Positions 16,929 to 27,049 of a stretch of DNA of 64,000 nt are shown here, piece after piece. The DNA is from Enterococcus sp. HY326 (GTDB lineage Bacteria > Bacillota > Bacilli > Lactobacillales > Enterococcaceae): positions 165,925-229,924 of the forward strand of contig NZ_JANLGQ010000006.1 of assembly GCF_026157065.1 (NCBI RefSeq). Direction: 5' to 3'. A model generated the notes under the pieces. The model saw only the letters and a program-made list of their open reading frames with translations, was not told where the DNA came from and ran no database searches. A program made the position numbers and the translations under genes. Within the stretch, counting starts at the first letter, position 1, and every line of letters begins with the position of its first letter.

Positions 16929-16957
16929 TTGCATTGACTTGAAAAAGCAAGTATGAT
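16929..16957 (+). promoter_or_regulatory. Candidate promoter of tgt with a long leader
   Basis: TTGCAT (16929-16934), a 17-base spacer and TATGAT (16952-16957) fit sigma-A. The leader to the tgt start would be about 300 bases, with no recognised riboswitch in it; a preQ1 aptamer was looked for and not seen. Confidence 0.55.
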
Positions 16958-17110
16958 TAATGCAGTTTGACATTTGCTCTAACTTGGATTAAAGCTGGCT
17001 TCTTCAAGTGCTGATTATTTTGCAGGGCAAAGTAATTGTTCATAGTAAAAGCCTTTTTACTCCGTGTAGAACTGTGCCGTTGGCCAAAACAAAATTCATT
17101 TTACAAATAG

Positions 17111-18412
<1,302 letters not shown>

Positions 18413-18493
18413 AAAATCACCGGAAAGACTAGTGTAAACCGTTTTTTTTTGCTACAGTTATTCTTGTGAACAAAAAAAGCGAGGTGAGAATAC

Positions 18494-18838
18494 ATGGCAG
18501 GACTTATGCCTTTAATCCTTCTAGTTGCGATGGTTGCAATGTGGTGGTTTATGAGCCGCAGCCAAAAGAAACAGCAGCAGGAACGGCAAAATCAATTATC
18601 AGCGATGAAACCTGGTGATAAAGTGGTTACAATCGGCGGGTTGCATGGTGTGTTATCAGAAATTAATCCGAGTACAGTTATTATTGACTGTGAAGGAATC
18701 TTTTTAGAATTTGAAAAGAGCGCCATTCGGACAGTTAAATCTGCTGAAGCGACTGAACCAGTTGCAACAGTTGCAGAAGCGACTGAAGTAATCGAAGAAA
18801 CACCAGAAACAACTGACGATACAGAAACCAAAAACTAA
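18494..18838 (+). CDS. yajC: Preprotein translocase subunit YajC
   Basis: The 114-residue protein has one N-terminal membrane helix (about residues 3-20), the family segment SRSQKKQQQERQNQLSAMKPGDKVVTIGGLHG, and an acidic Thr/Glu-rich tail. YajC associates with SecDF and assists protein export. The start follows GCGAGGTGAGAATAC. Confidence 0.95.
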   Translation: MAGLMPLILLVAMVAMWWFMSRSQKKQQQERQNQLSAMKPGDKVVTIGGLHGVLSEINPSTVIIDCEGIFLEFEKSAIRTVKSAEATEPVATVAEATEVIEETPETTDDTETKN

Positions 18839-18862
18839 ATCAGCAGCATTACTGATCTATTA

Positions 18863-18899
18863 AAGCTTCAGGCAAATTTTTTGTGCTGAAGCTTTTTTG
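18863..18899 (+). terminator. Terminator after yajC
   Basis: AAGCTTCAG pairs with CTGAAGCTT around a 14-base loop, followed by T6. Confidence 0.85.
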
Positions 18900-18934
18900 T
18901 TTTTTATAATCGCATGTGATGGGGAGGGATTACT

Positions 18935-19216
18935 TTGGCGAAGCTAACTTGGATGCAAAAAATTATTTTGAAGCAGGCAGTAAAAAAGAAAATTCAATCT
19001 TTCACAAGTGCCGGTTATCAAGAAATTCAGCAGTCAGAATTATTAGAGTTTTTACTTGAATATCGCTGGAAACGTCGTAAAATCAATGATTTGAGTGCGC
19101 GTTTGCAGGACTTAAAAGAAGTCACTGCTAATGATTTTTTTGATTATCAACAGCTTAAAATTCAAACCTCCGCAAAAACCTTAGCTGAATTGGATGATTT
19201 TTCAGATTTATTCTAA
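18935..19216 (+). CDS. ComN-like post-transcriptional regulator family protein
   Basis: The 93-residue basic protein starts at TTG 18935 with GGGGAGGG eight bases upstream. It is predicted helical, with the pattern LLEFLLEYRWKRRKINDLSARLQDLKEV resembling the small ComN/YrzD family of Firmicutes. In Bacillus, ComN lies near yajC and secDF and acts at mRNA level on the comE operon. The match in size, location and sequence feel supports the family; function in this organism is inference. Confidence 0.65.
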   Translation: MAKLTWMQKIILKQAVKKKIQSFTSAGYQEIQQSELLEFLLEYRWKRRKINDLSARLQDLKEVTANDFFDYQQLKIQTSAKTLAELDDFSDLF

Positions 19217-19267
19217 GTTTTCTGTAAAAAAAAATTTAAAATATATAACAAAAAAATTTTTCTCTTT

Positions 19268-19281
19268 TGAAAACGGTATCT
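19268..19281 (+). promoter_or_regulatory. cre site (CcpA) upstream of adhE
   Basis: TGAAAACGGTATCT matches the cre consensus TGWAANCGNTNWCA except for the last base, about 80 bases upstream of the adhE -35. Confidence 0.55.
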
Positions 19282-19334
19282 TTGTTGTCAGCTCGCAATT
19301 CCCTTGATAGCAATGTTTCTTGAAATAAAATTTC

Positions 19335-19352
19335 TAGTGAAAGAAATCACAA
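19335..19352 (+). promoter_or_regulatory. Rex-like box upstream of the adhE promoter
   Basis: GTGAAAGAAATCAC is a dyad resembling the Rex operator (TTGTGAA-N4-TTCACAA), ten bases before the -35. Confidence 0.4.
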
Positions 19353-19359
19353 AAAACTA

Positions 19360-19388
19360 TTTACAAACCCAAAATGATGTTGTATATT
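19360..19388 (+). promoter_or_regulatory. adhE promoter
   Basis: TTTACA (19360-19365), 17 bases and TATATT (19383-19388) are close to sigma-A consensus. Confidence 0.65.
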
Positions 19389-19392
19389 ATGT

Positions 19393-19410
19393 ATGTGAAA
19401 TAGTTAACAA
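19393..19410 (+). promoter_or_regulatory. Rex-like operator at the adhE transcription start
   Basis: TGTGAAATAGTTAACAA fits the Rex operator with one changed base in the right arm. It covers the predicted start site, so redox (NADH/NAD+) repression of adhE is likely. Confidence 0.6.
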
Positions 19411-19444
19411 GAAATTTTTGAAGATAAATTTTAGGAGGACTATC

Positions 19445-22033
19445 ATGGCTAAAGTAATTACTGAAGAAAAAGTAGATGTTCAAGGAGTCATCGATGAGTT
19501 AGCATTAAAAGCAAATGTTGCTTTGAAAGAATTAGAAACGTTTGACCAAGCAAAAATTGACCATATTGTGCACGAAATGGCAATGGCGGCTTTAGATCAA
19601 CATATGCCATTAGCAAAAATGGCAGTAGCTGAAACTGGCCGCGGAATTGTTGAAGACAAAGCAATTAAAAATATGTATGCTTCTGAATATATTTGGAACA
19701 GCATCAAAGATAATAAAACAGTTGGTGTCATCAGCGAAGATAAACAAAAAGGTTTAATCGAAATTGCTGGCGGCGTAGGAGTTGTCTGTGGTGTTACACC
19801 AACAACGAACCCAACGTCAACAACTATTTTTAAAGCGATGATTGCTTTAAAAACAGCGAACCCAATTATTTTTGCTTTCCATCCAAGCGCTCAAGCATGT
19901 TCTGCTGAAGCAGCTCGCATCGTAAGAGATGCAGCGATTGCCGCTGGTGCTCCAGAAAACTGTGTGCAATGGATTGAACAGCCATCAATTGAAGCAACTT
20001 CAATGTTGATGAACCACCCTGGTGTTGCAATTGTTTTAGCAACTGGTGGACCTGGCATGGTGAAATCAGCTTACTCAACTGGTAAACCAGCTTTAGGTGT
20101 AGGTGCTGGTAACGTTCCTGCTTATATTGAAAAAACAGCTAAAGTGAAACGGGCAGTCAATGATTTAATCGTTTCAAAAACATTTGATAACGGTATGATT
20201 TGTGCTTCTGAACAAGCGGTCATTGTCGATAAAGAAATTTATGCATCTGTCAAAGCTGAATTTGAAGCGCATCAAGTTTACTTTGTAAAACCAAATGAAT
20301 TAAGCAAATTAGAAGATGCTGTGATGAACGAAGGCAAATATGCCGTTGATCCATCAATCGTTGGTCATTCAGCAGAAGAAATTGCAGCCTTGGCTGGCAT
20401 CAAAGTACCTGCTGGAACGAAAATGCTGATTGCTGAACTTGAAGGTGCTGGAGCGGAATATCCATTATCCCGTGAAAAACTTTCTCCAGTTTTAGCGATG
20501 ATGAAAGCTAAAAATACCGCAGACGCTTTTGATTTATGTGAAGCAATGTTAGAATTAGGCGGCTTAGGCCATACAGCCGTTATCCATACTGAAAATGAAG
20601 ACCTGCAAGTTCAATTTGGTATCCGTATGAAAGCTTGCCGGATCTTAGTTAACACACCATCAGCTGAAGGCGGAATTGGTAATATTTATAACGAAATGAT
20701 TCCTTCATTAACATTAGGTTGTGGTTCTTACGGCCGGAACTCTGTCTCTCGTAACGTTTCTGCTGTTAACTTAATCAACGTGAAAACTGTGGCGAAACGG
20801 AGAAACAACATGCAATGGTTCAAATTACCACCAAAAATTTTCTTTGAACAAAACTCATTATTATATCTTGAAAAGATGGAAAATCTTGAAAGAGTAATGA
20901 TTGTTTGTGACCCAGGCATGGTGCAATTCGGCTACTGCGATACGGTTCGTGAAGTGTTAGCTCGTCGCTCAAATGATGTTAAAGTTGAAGTTTTCTCTGA
21001 TGTTGAACCAAATCCTTCAACAGATACAGTCTATGCTGGAACTAAAATGATGGTTGATTTCAAACCTGATACCATTATTGCACTAGGTGGCGGTTCTGCA
21101 ATGGATGCTGCGAAGGGCATGTGGATGTTTTATGAACACCCAGATACTTCATTCTTCGGCGCAAAACAAAAATTCTTAGATATTCGCAAACGGACGTACA
21201 AAATTGACAAACCAGTGAAAACTCAATTTGTTTGTATCCCAACAACTTCTGGTACTGGTTCTGAAGTAACACCATTTGCGGTAATCACTGATAGTGATAC
21301 ACACGTTAAATATCCTTTAGCTGACTACGCTTTGACACCAGATGTTGCCATCGTGGACCCTCAATTTGTAATGTCAGTACCAGCTTCAGTAACGGCTGAT
21401 ACAGGGATGGACGTTTTAACACACGCAATTGAATCATATGTTTCTGTTATGGCATCTGATTACACTCGTGGTTTAAGCTTACAAGCAATCAAATTAGTCT
21501 TTGATTACTTAGAAAAATCCGTGAAAACGCCTGATATGGAATCACGGGAAAAAATGCATAATGCATCAACAATGGCTGGTATGGCTTTTGCAAATGCCTT
21601 CTTAGGAATTTGTCACTCTGTAGCCCACAAAATTGGGGGAGAGTACGGCATTCCTCACGGACGGACAAACGCAATCTTATTGCCACACATCATCCGTTAC
21701 AATGCGAAAGATCCGCAAAAACATGCGATGTTCCCTAAATATGATTTCTTTAGAGCAGATACTGACTATGCAGACATTGCGAAATTCTTAGGCCTTAAAG
21801 GTAAAAACACTCAAGAATTAGTCGACGCTTTAGCAACTGCTGTCTTCGAATTAGGTCAATCTGTCGGCATCGAAATGAACTTGAAGGCTCAAGGGGTAAC
21901 TCAAGTCACTTTGGATACAACTGTTGACCGGATGGCTGAATTGGCTTATGAAGACCAATGTACAACAGCAAATCCAAAAGAACCATTAATCAGCGAATTG
22001 AAACAAATTATTGTGGATGCTTATAATGGGTAA
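19445..22033 (+). CDS. adhE: Bifunctional acetaldehyde-CoA / alcohol dehydrogenase
   Basis: ATG 19445 follows AGGAGGACTATC and gives 862 residues, the expected AdhE length; earlier in-frame starts lie in the promoter. The N-terminal aldehyde dehydrogenase domain (about 1-440) carries the catalytic Cys in DNGMICASEQ. The C-terminal iron-dependent alcohol dehydrogenase (about 450-862) carries GGGSAMDAAKGMW, PTTSGTGSEVTPF and the metal-binding His residues in ICHSVAHKIGGEYGIPHG. The enzyme converts acetyl-CoA to ethanol with two NADH in mixed-acid fermentation and forms spirosomes. The Rex-like and cre sites upstream fit control by redox and carbon source. Confidence 0.97.
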   Translation: MAKVITEEKVDVQGVIDELALKANVALKELETFDQAKIDHIVHEMAMAALDQHMPLAKMAVAETGRGIVEDKAIKNMYASEYIWNSIKDNKTVGVISEDKQKGLIEIAGGVGVVCGVTPTTNPTSTTIFKAMIALKTANPIIFAFHPSAQACSAEAARIVRDAAIAAGAPENCVQWIEQPSIEATSMLMNHPGVAIVLATGGPGMVKSAYSTGKPALGVGAGNVPAYIEKTAKVKRAVNDLIVSKTFDNGMICASEQAVIVDKEIYASVKAEFEAHQVYFVKPNELSKLEDAVMNEGKYAVDPSIVGHSAEEIAALAGIKVPAGTKMLIAELEGAGAEYPLSREKLSPVLAMMKAKNTADAFDLCEAMLELGGLGHTAVIHTENEDLQVQFGIRMKACRILVNTPSAEGGIGNIYNEMIPSLTLGCGSYGRNSVSRNVSAVNLINVKTVAKRRNNMQWFKLPPKIFFEQNSLLYLEKMENLERVMIVCDPGMVQFGYCDTVREVLARRSNDVKVEVFSDVEPNPSTDTVYAGTKMMVDFKPDTIIALGGGSAMDAAKGMWMFYEHPDTSFFGAKQKFLDIRKRTYKIDKPVKTQFVCIPTTSGTGSEVTPFAVITDSDTHVKYPLADYALTPDVAIVDPQFVMSVPASVTADTGMDVLTHAIESYVSVMASDYTRGLSLQAIKLVFDYLEKSVKTPDMESREKMHNASTMAGMAFANAFLGICHSVAHKIGGEYGIPHGRTNAILLPHIIRYNAKDPQKHAMFPKYDFFRADTDYADIAKFLGLKGKNTQELVDALATAVFELGQSVGIEMNLKAQGVTQVTLDTTVDRMAELAYEDQCTTANPKEPLISELKQIIVDAYNG

Positions 22034-22054
22034 AGTTTAAATCTGAAATACAAA

Positions 22055-22090
22055 AATTCCTGAGGGAGCAATCCTTCAGGAATTTTTTTA
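22055..22090. terminator. Bidirectional terminator between adhE and the OsmC-like gene
   Basis: AATTCCTGAGGGA pairs with TCCTTCAGGAATT, with T7 on the plus side and T5 on the minus side. Confidence 0.85.
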
Positions 22091-22121
22091 GTCTTATTTT
22101 TTTCAGAGAATAGAACTTATG

Positions 22122-22502
22122 CTAAACAAACACCACAACTTCATTCACCTGAATCTTAGGGTCCAAAGACTGCACGACTGGACAATTTCGTTCAATCAAA
22201 CGAATTGCTCGAGTAGCCTTAGCCTGTTGGTCAGGAGAAACGTTTTTTAGATAGAAGGTAACCGTGACAGACGCTAATGGCCGAGCTTTACCATCTTCTT
22301 GACGAGTATAAGCCAACTGAACGGTTTCGATATGATATTCAATATGAGAGTTGGTTAAAACTTGGCGGTAGACGGCGGCACTGCAACCGCCAATGGCAAT
22401 CACGAGGGTTTCTAATGGTGAATAGCCTATGTCTTTTTTTAAAATCCAATTACCATCTGGATGAATGACTTCAAGGTTGTCGTTAATTAATTTAATTTCC
22501 AT
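22122..22502 (-). CDS. OsmC/Ohr-family protein
   Basis: The 126-residue protein has the two conserved Cys of the family, in IGGCSAAVYRQVL (about residue 40) and ERNCPVVQSL (about residue 107). These typically form a peroxidatic pair that reduces organic hydroperoxides with thiols. The segment YSPLETLVIAIGGC is the standard OsmC helix. Short length and lack of the Ohr-specific N-terminus leave the subfamily open. It is transcribed toward adhE and ends at the shared terminator. Confidence 0.85.
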   Translation of the reverse strand: MEIKLINDNLEVIHPDGNWILKKDIGYSPLETLVIAIGGCSAAVYRQVLTNSHIEYHIETVQLAYTRQEDGKARPLASVTVTFYLKNVSPDQQAKATRAIRLIERNCPVVQSLDPKIQVNEVVVFV

Positions 22503-22625
22503 GGAGAAGCTCCTTTACTTTTTTTCAAGAATTTATTTTCATTCATTATACAAATAGTCCTAAGCAGAAAACAACTAATCTGAATGGAAGATTTTCCAGA
22601 TAACCAAGGAGGACTAAATTTTGAA

Positions 22626-22658
22626 CAGAAAAAAAGCTGATGCAATACCATCAGCTTT
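22626..22658 (-). terminator. Terminator of the mevalonate operon
   Basis: On the minus strand AAAGCTGATG pairs with CATCAGCTTT around 6 bases, then T7. The stem overlaps the fni stop codon. Confidence 0.85.
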
Positions 22659-23703
22659 AGCGCATACTATATTTTTTTAAATCGATATTTCTTGCTTCAG
22701 CCCATTCTTTGGGGTGGCCGGAGAGAATGACTTGTTTTTGCTGTAGCTCTTGTAAGCTTTTAGCACCCACAAGGGAGAAGAGTAACCGGAGTTCCTCTTG
22801 CCAGCTGGTTAAAAGCTCAATTGTTTTGTCGACGCCATCTTTGAGCAACGAATTTAAAATCGTTGCGGAAATACCGACTGCTTGAGCACCTAAGGCAAGT
22901 GCCTTGAAAATGTCGTAGGCGTTGCGGACGCCGCCGGAGGCCAGCAGTGTGGCATCTGGTGGGAAAACCACTTCGTTAGCTTCTAATAAGGAGATAACGG
23001 TCGATTGGCCCCAATTATTTAAATAGGCCAGCTCTCTTTTAGGGCGGCGGGCATTTTCGATTTGCGTGAAGCTAGTACCACCTTGCCCGGCAACATCGAT
23101 GTTTTTAACGCCTAATTCGAGTAGCTGAGCAATTGTTTCCCGGGACATGCCGAAGCCGACTTCTTTAACGATAACAGGCACGTCTAAGTTATGCACAATT
23201 TCCTGTAAACTAGCCGACCATTGTTCAAAATGGCGGTCGCCTTCAGGCATCACTAATTCCTGAGGTAAATTTAAATGAATTTGCAGGCCGTCCGCCTTTA
23301 AGCCAGCGACGGCTTTTTTGGCTTTTTCTAAATCGGCATCGGCCCCGACATTAGCCAAAACGATTCCCTCCGGATTGCTTTCTCTTAAGGAAGTAAATGT
23401 CGGCCACAACGTTTCATCTTTAATGGCAGCGCTGACGGAGCCGCTGGCAATCATCAGACCGGTTTCTTTGGCAATCAAGCCCAGGTCGTGATTGATTTTA
23501 CCAGTTTTTTCACTGCCGCCGGTCATGGCATTAATGTAAAAAGGGCACGTCAAAGCAAAAGGGCCGACCGTGGTTGCCAAATTGACTTGGTCCACGTCGG
23601 CTCCTTGTAAGGAATGATGAAGGAAGCGGACCGCATCAAAATCGTTGGTATGTTCTTTATGAAAAGCTTTTGCTAATGATACGTGTTCGTCTTTACGATT
23701 CAT
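22657..23703 (-). CDS. fni: Type 2 isopentenyl-diphosphate delta-isomerase (FMN-dependent)
   Basis: The 348-residue TIM-barrel protein converts IPP to DMAPP using FMN and NADPH. Motifs are the N-terminal NRKDEHV, PFYINAMTGGS, ASGSVSAAIKD, the central HLNLPQELVMPEGDRHF, VKEVGFGMSRETI, DVAGQGGTSF and the C-terminal LASGGVRNAYDIFKALALGA, all diagnostic of type 2 IDI. It is the last gene of the operon, four bases after mvaK2, so it receives its substrate from the upstream enzymes. The type 2 enzyme is the form expected in Gram-positive cocci that use the mevalonate route. Confidence 0.96.
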   Translation of the reverse strand: MNRKDEHVSLAKAFHKEHTNDFDAVRFLHHSLQGADVDQVNLATTVGPFALTCPFYINAMTGGSEKTGKINHDLGLIAKETGLMIASGSVSAAIKDETLWPTFTSLRESNPEGIVLANVGADADLEKAKKAVAGLKADGLQIHLNLPQELVMPEGDRHFEQWSASLQEIVHNLDVPVIVKEVGFGMSRETIAQLLELGVKNIDVAGQGGTSFTQIENARRPKRELAYLNNWGQSTVISLLEANEVVFPPDATLLASGGVRNAYDIFKALALGAQAVGISATILNSLLKDGVDKTIELLTSWQEELRLLFSLVGAKSLQELQQKQVILSGHPKEWAEARNIDLKKYSMR

Positions 23704-23706
23704 CGG

Positions 23707-24789
23707 TTAATCCTTTCGTTTTTCTGAAAAATAAACGTGTAGTGGCAAAGGAGTGATATCGGCATTTTCCCAAGTGCTCATTAAAGGTAAAATCCCAGAT
23801 TTTTGACTGGTAATCACAATGCCACAATCACCACCGCCAGCGCCTGAAGATTTGGCAGCTCCTTCGTTTTCTTCGGCTAAATCACAGAGTTGTTTCAAAG
23901 CAGGTGTTTCAATCACCACGCCAGTAATCGAAGTTAATTCCTGCAAAAGATGACGATTTTTGCGAATCATCTGTTGGATTTGTTTAATATTATTTTGACG
24001 GAAGCCCTCAATCATTTTTTCTACGCAGGCTTTGCTGTCAGCTAAAAATTGCGTATAGCGTTGCTGCTGCTGTTCTCTAGAATGATGGACCTGATCTACT
24101 AAATCAGAGGTTGAAGCCGGGCTGCCGGTCCAACCGATTAACAGGCGCAAATCTTTTGGCGCTTGCAGAGGCTGAATTGATAATTGCGGCCAGTCCATCG
24201 CGACTAATTCCGCAACAGAATGCTGAGCGTACACTTCTGCCAGCCAATCGTGGTCAAAGGTTGAGAAGGCTAACCAGCCACCGTAGCAGCTAGCGGCAAT
24301 ATCGCCGCAGGAACCATTGCTGGCTACTTCGTGGTGGGCTAGGGCTGCCAGTTTAAAAATGGTCAGCCGATCCAAGTTTAGCTGATAAAATTCATTTAAA
24401 GCCTTGACCGTCGCCACAGTCACCGCACCGCTAGAACCTAAGCCATATTTGCGTCCATTGGAGCTGTCCAGTTCGCTGGTGACTTTTAAATCAAAAAAGC
24501 GCAGAGTAGTCTCGTGCTCTAAAGCATATTTTTCAGTTAGGCGAATCGCCGCCAAAATATAATGAAAGGGATTGTCCCGGATATCTAAGACAAGCTCGCC
24601 TTTTTTGCGGGTCCAACGCACCGGCAAATCACTGTATTGTCCGGATTGAATGCTACCGTTGCGTTTGGCTTCATTCATTGAGACTGTGACAAATTGGTCG
24701 ACAGCAACAATAATTGCTGGATGACCTGCTTCGACAACCGCATACTCACCGGCAATATATAATTTTCCTGGGGCAGATACTTCAATCAT
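23707..24789 (-). CDS. mvaK2: Phosphomevalonate kinase
   Basis: The 360-residue GHMP kinase phosphorylates mevalonate 5-phosphate. It opens with IEVSAPGKLYIAGEYAVVE, has the P-loop-like KYGLGSSGAVTVATVKAL (about residues 115-130) and the C-terminal SSGAGGGDCGIVI motif. The start follows GGAAATGAGAAG on the minus strand. There is a gap of about 100 bases between mvaD and this gene without a clear terminator, so it is probably co-transcribed. Confidence 0.95.
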   Translation of the reverse strand: MIEVSAPGKLYIAGEYAVVEAGHPAIIVAVDQFVTVSMNEAKRNGSIQSGQYSDLPVRWTRKKGELVLDIRDNPFHYILAAIRLTEKYALEHETTLRFFDLKVTSELDSSNGRKYGLGSSGAVTVATVKALNEFYQLNLDRLTIFKLAALAHHEVASNGSCGDIAASCYGGWLAFSTFDHDWLAEVYAQHSVAELVAMDWPQLSIQPLQAPKDLRLLIGWTGSPASTSDLVDQVHHSREQQQQRYTQFLADSKACVEKMIEGFRQNNIKQIQQMIRKNRHLLQELTSITGVVIETPALKQLCDLAEENEGAAKSSGAGGGDCGIVITSQKSGILPLMSTWENADITPLPLHVYFSEKRKD

Positions 24790-24886
24790 CTTCTCATTTC
24801 CTTTGTAAAAAATTTTGGCAGTTGTCGCAGTTTAACATCTGAGGGACAACTCATCTTAGCTAGTTTATACTTAATAGTTTAATCTT

Positions 24887-25861
24887 TTATAAAATTTCTA
24901 AACCGGGACCAGCTGCAGCACTGATAATTTGTTCCGGAGAAAAAGTTTGTTTCAATTCTTCTATCAGGGCGGGAACTTGGTTTTTTTTGGTTAAAATTTT
25001 AACATTGGGTCCAGCGTCCATCGTAAAGTAGCAGTCAAAGCCCGTTGCCCGCAACTCCCGCACGCGATTCATCGCCACTAGACTGTTTGGAGACCAATAA
25101 GTAAATGGCGGCTGCGCACCTAAAGTTGTTGCGTGCATCTTTAATCCATTAGCTTCTGTGGTTTCCCCAAGCAATTTGAAATCTTTTTGAGCAATCGCCT
25201 TTTTGGCAGTTTCAATATCTTCATTGACGGCCTTCAACCAGCCGTCGTAAAAAACCGAAGTCTCTACTGTTCGTTGCATGCCATCACGACTGGAGACATC
25301 TTTTTGTTGGTCATTGATTAAAATAAAAATCATCGCCAATTCTTTTTCCCAACCAGCAGCTTCAAGCGGCACAGCAAAAGACGTTTCATCGGAATCGCCC
25401 TTTTGCCATTCTGCAAAGCCACCGAAGATGCTGCGACAGGCCGAACCACTACCTTTTCGGGCAAAGCGGGACAATTCAGTCGGCGTCATCTGTAAATCTA
25501 GAGCTTCATTGCAAGCTCCAGCTAAAGCCGCTAATCCGCTGGCTGAAGAGGCGAGACCGGCTGCTGTCGGAACAAAATTTTGGCTCTCGACTTTGGCAAA
25601 GTCAGTTGTCTTGCCGAGCTTGCGGGCACGATTTAGAAATTGAATAATTTTTTTGTTTTCAGCGGCGCTTTGGACAGCGCCGTTTAAATAGAAACTATCG
25701 GCAGTAAACTCTTTTGAAAAAGTGACCTGCGTTTCACTGTAAAAGGCATCAAGGGTTAACGAAAGTGAGCTGTTCATTGGAATAATCAATTCTTGATCAG
25801 CTTTGCCCCAATATTTTATCAAAGCAATATTGGTATGGGTGCGGGCTTTTCCCTGTCTCAT
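24887..25861 (-). CDS. mvaD: Diphosphomevalonate decarboxylase
   Basis: The start is taken as the ATG at 25861-25859, whose ATGA overlaps the mvaK1 stop and which has GGAGTG upstream; the longer frame beginning at 25891 lies inside mvaK1. The 324-residue product has ARTHTNIALIKYWGK, MNSSLSLTLD, the GHMP motif AAGLASSASGLAALA and DAGPNVKIL near the C-terminus. It converts diphosphomevalonate to IPP with ATP. Coupled translation with mvaK1 fits the shared pathway. Confidence 0.95.
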   Translation of the reverse strand: MRQGKARTHTNIALIKYWGKADQELIIPMNSSLSLTLDAFYSETQVTFSKEFTADSFYLNGAVQSAAENKKIIQFLNRARKLGKTTDFAKVESQNFVPTAAGLASSASGLAALAGACNEALDLQMTPTELSRFARKGSGSACRSIFGGFAEWQKGDSDETSFAVPLEAAGWEKELAMIFILINDQQKDVSSRDGMQRTVETSVFYDGWLKAVNEDIETAKKAIAQKDFKLLGETTEANGLKMHATTLGAQPPFTYWSPNSLVAMNRVRELRATGFDCYFTMDAGPNVKILTKKNQVPALIEELKQTFSPEQIISAAAGPGLEIL

Positions 25862-26790
25862 TTTTGATACACTCCTAATCCTTGAATCCATGTTTGTTTG
25901 GCACCGGCTTTTTCTTGGGCTGCGGCGATTTGTTTGGCAGTCGCTAAATCCTCTGCTAAGGCAATCAGACAGCCACCTCGGCCGCCACCGGTTAATTTCG
26001 CACCAAGAGCGTTGTTGGCAATCGCCGTGTCCGTCAATAAATCAAGGGCATCGTTACTGACACCTAAGGCTTTTAAATTGCGATGAGCTTTTGTCATCAT
26101 GCTGCCTAGCAAGGCGGGTTGATTTGAAATAATTGCTTGTTTCGCATCTTTGGCCAATTGCCCTAAAATGTGAATAAGCTCTGGTACTGCGGGATTTTCT
26201 TGATATTGTTTAGCAACATCGGCCACGGCTCCGCGGGTTTTTCCTTTAATACCCGTGTCTGCGACGACTAAATAGGCATCGACATTCATTGGAAAGGAAC
26301 TTAATTCCTGCCCTTTAATAAAGTAAAGAGGATTTGGTCCGCTGGTTGCGGCCGCATCAATACCGCTGGGATTTCCATGGGCAATTTTTTCTGATAAATT
26401 GACAAAGTCCAATAATTCTTGATCAGACAAATCAGTTTTTTGATAGTCAAAATAGCCCCGGGTAATCGCCACGGCAGTTGCTGCGCTGGAGCCCATGCCT
26501 CGTTCAGCCGGAATGGTACTGGTAATTTCTAAATGAATGCCCGCTTGCTGCTGGAATTTTTCCTGCAAAGCTGTGATTAATGCTTGAATATTTTTCAAAG
26601 GGGCGGGCACATCGGCCAACTTGCCGGAAAAATAAATAGAGTCGAGAGAGTTTTCTGGTCCGTCCGTGATTCGTGTCTGAATGTGGGTCGCGAGAAACGG
26701 CATCGCAATCGCCGGTTCGCCGTAAACGACAGAATGTTCTCCCATTAAAATAATTTTTCCTGTTGCTTTGCCAAGACCTACTGCTTCCAT
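25858..26790 (-). CDS. mvaK1: Mevalonate kinase
   Basis: The 310-residue GHMP kinase has KATGKIILMGEHSVVYGEPAIA at the N-terminus, PAERGMGSSAATAVAI (about residues 90-105) for ATP phosphate binding and KLTGGGRGGCLIAL near the C-terminus. It is the first gene of the mvaK1-mvaD-mvaK2-fni operon that makes IPP/DMAPP for undecaprenyl phosphate and other isoprenoids. HMG-CoA synthase and reductase genes are not in this window. Confidence 0.95.
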   Translation of the reverse strand: MEAVGLGKATGKIILMGEHSVVYGEPAIAMPFLATHIQTRITDGPENSLDSIYFSGKLADVPAPLKNIQALITALQEKFQQQAGIHLEITSTIPAERGMGSSAATAVAITRGYFDYQKTDLSDQELLDFVNLSEKIAHGNPSGIDAAATSGPNPLYFIKGQELSSFPMNVDAYLVVADTGIKGKTRGAVADVAKQYQENPAVPELIHILGQLAKDAKQAIISNQPALLGSMMTKAHRNLKALGVSNDALDLLTDTAIANNALGAKLTGGGRGGCLIALAEDLATAKQIAAAQEKAGAKQTWIQGLGVYQK

Positions 26791-26872
26791 TGCAAGAAAG
26801 ACTCCTTATTTAGCTTCCATTTTAGGGAAGTTTTTGGTAATGTTTCAATTTTGTAAGAAACCATGCTTTCCT

Positions 26873-26902
26873 ATTTTATGCTAGGTCTTTGGATTCTGAC
26901 AA
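26873..26902 (-). promoter_or_regulatory. Promoter of the mevalonate operon
   Basis: On the minus strand TTGTCA (26897-26902), 18 bases and TAAAAT (26873-26878). The leader is about 75 bases and ends at AAGGAG before mvaK1. Confidence 0.6.
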
Positions 26903-26976
26903 GTAAAAGTTACAAACATTAAGGGAATCCCAAAAATTTTTAATAAAAAATAAGCCTTTCTTGAAAGTATTTGCGA

Positions 26977-27005
26977 TTGACGATTTTTTTCGAAGAGCGT
27001 ATAGT
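26977..27005 (+). promoter_or_regulatory. Promoter of the deoxynucleoside kinase gene
   Basis: TTGACG, 17 bases and TATAGT form a near-consensus sigma-A promoter about 45 bases before the start codon. Confidence 0.7.
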
Positions 27006-27049
27006 AAGTTGGTTGTGTGGAAACTTTTTAAGAAGAGAGCTGGAGGTTA

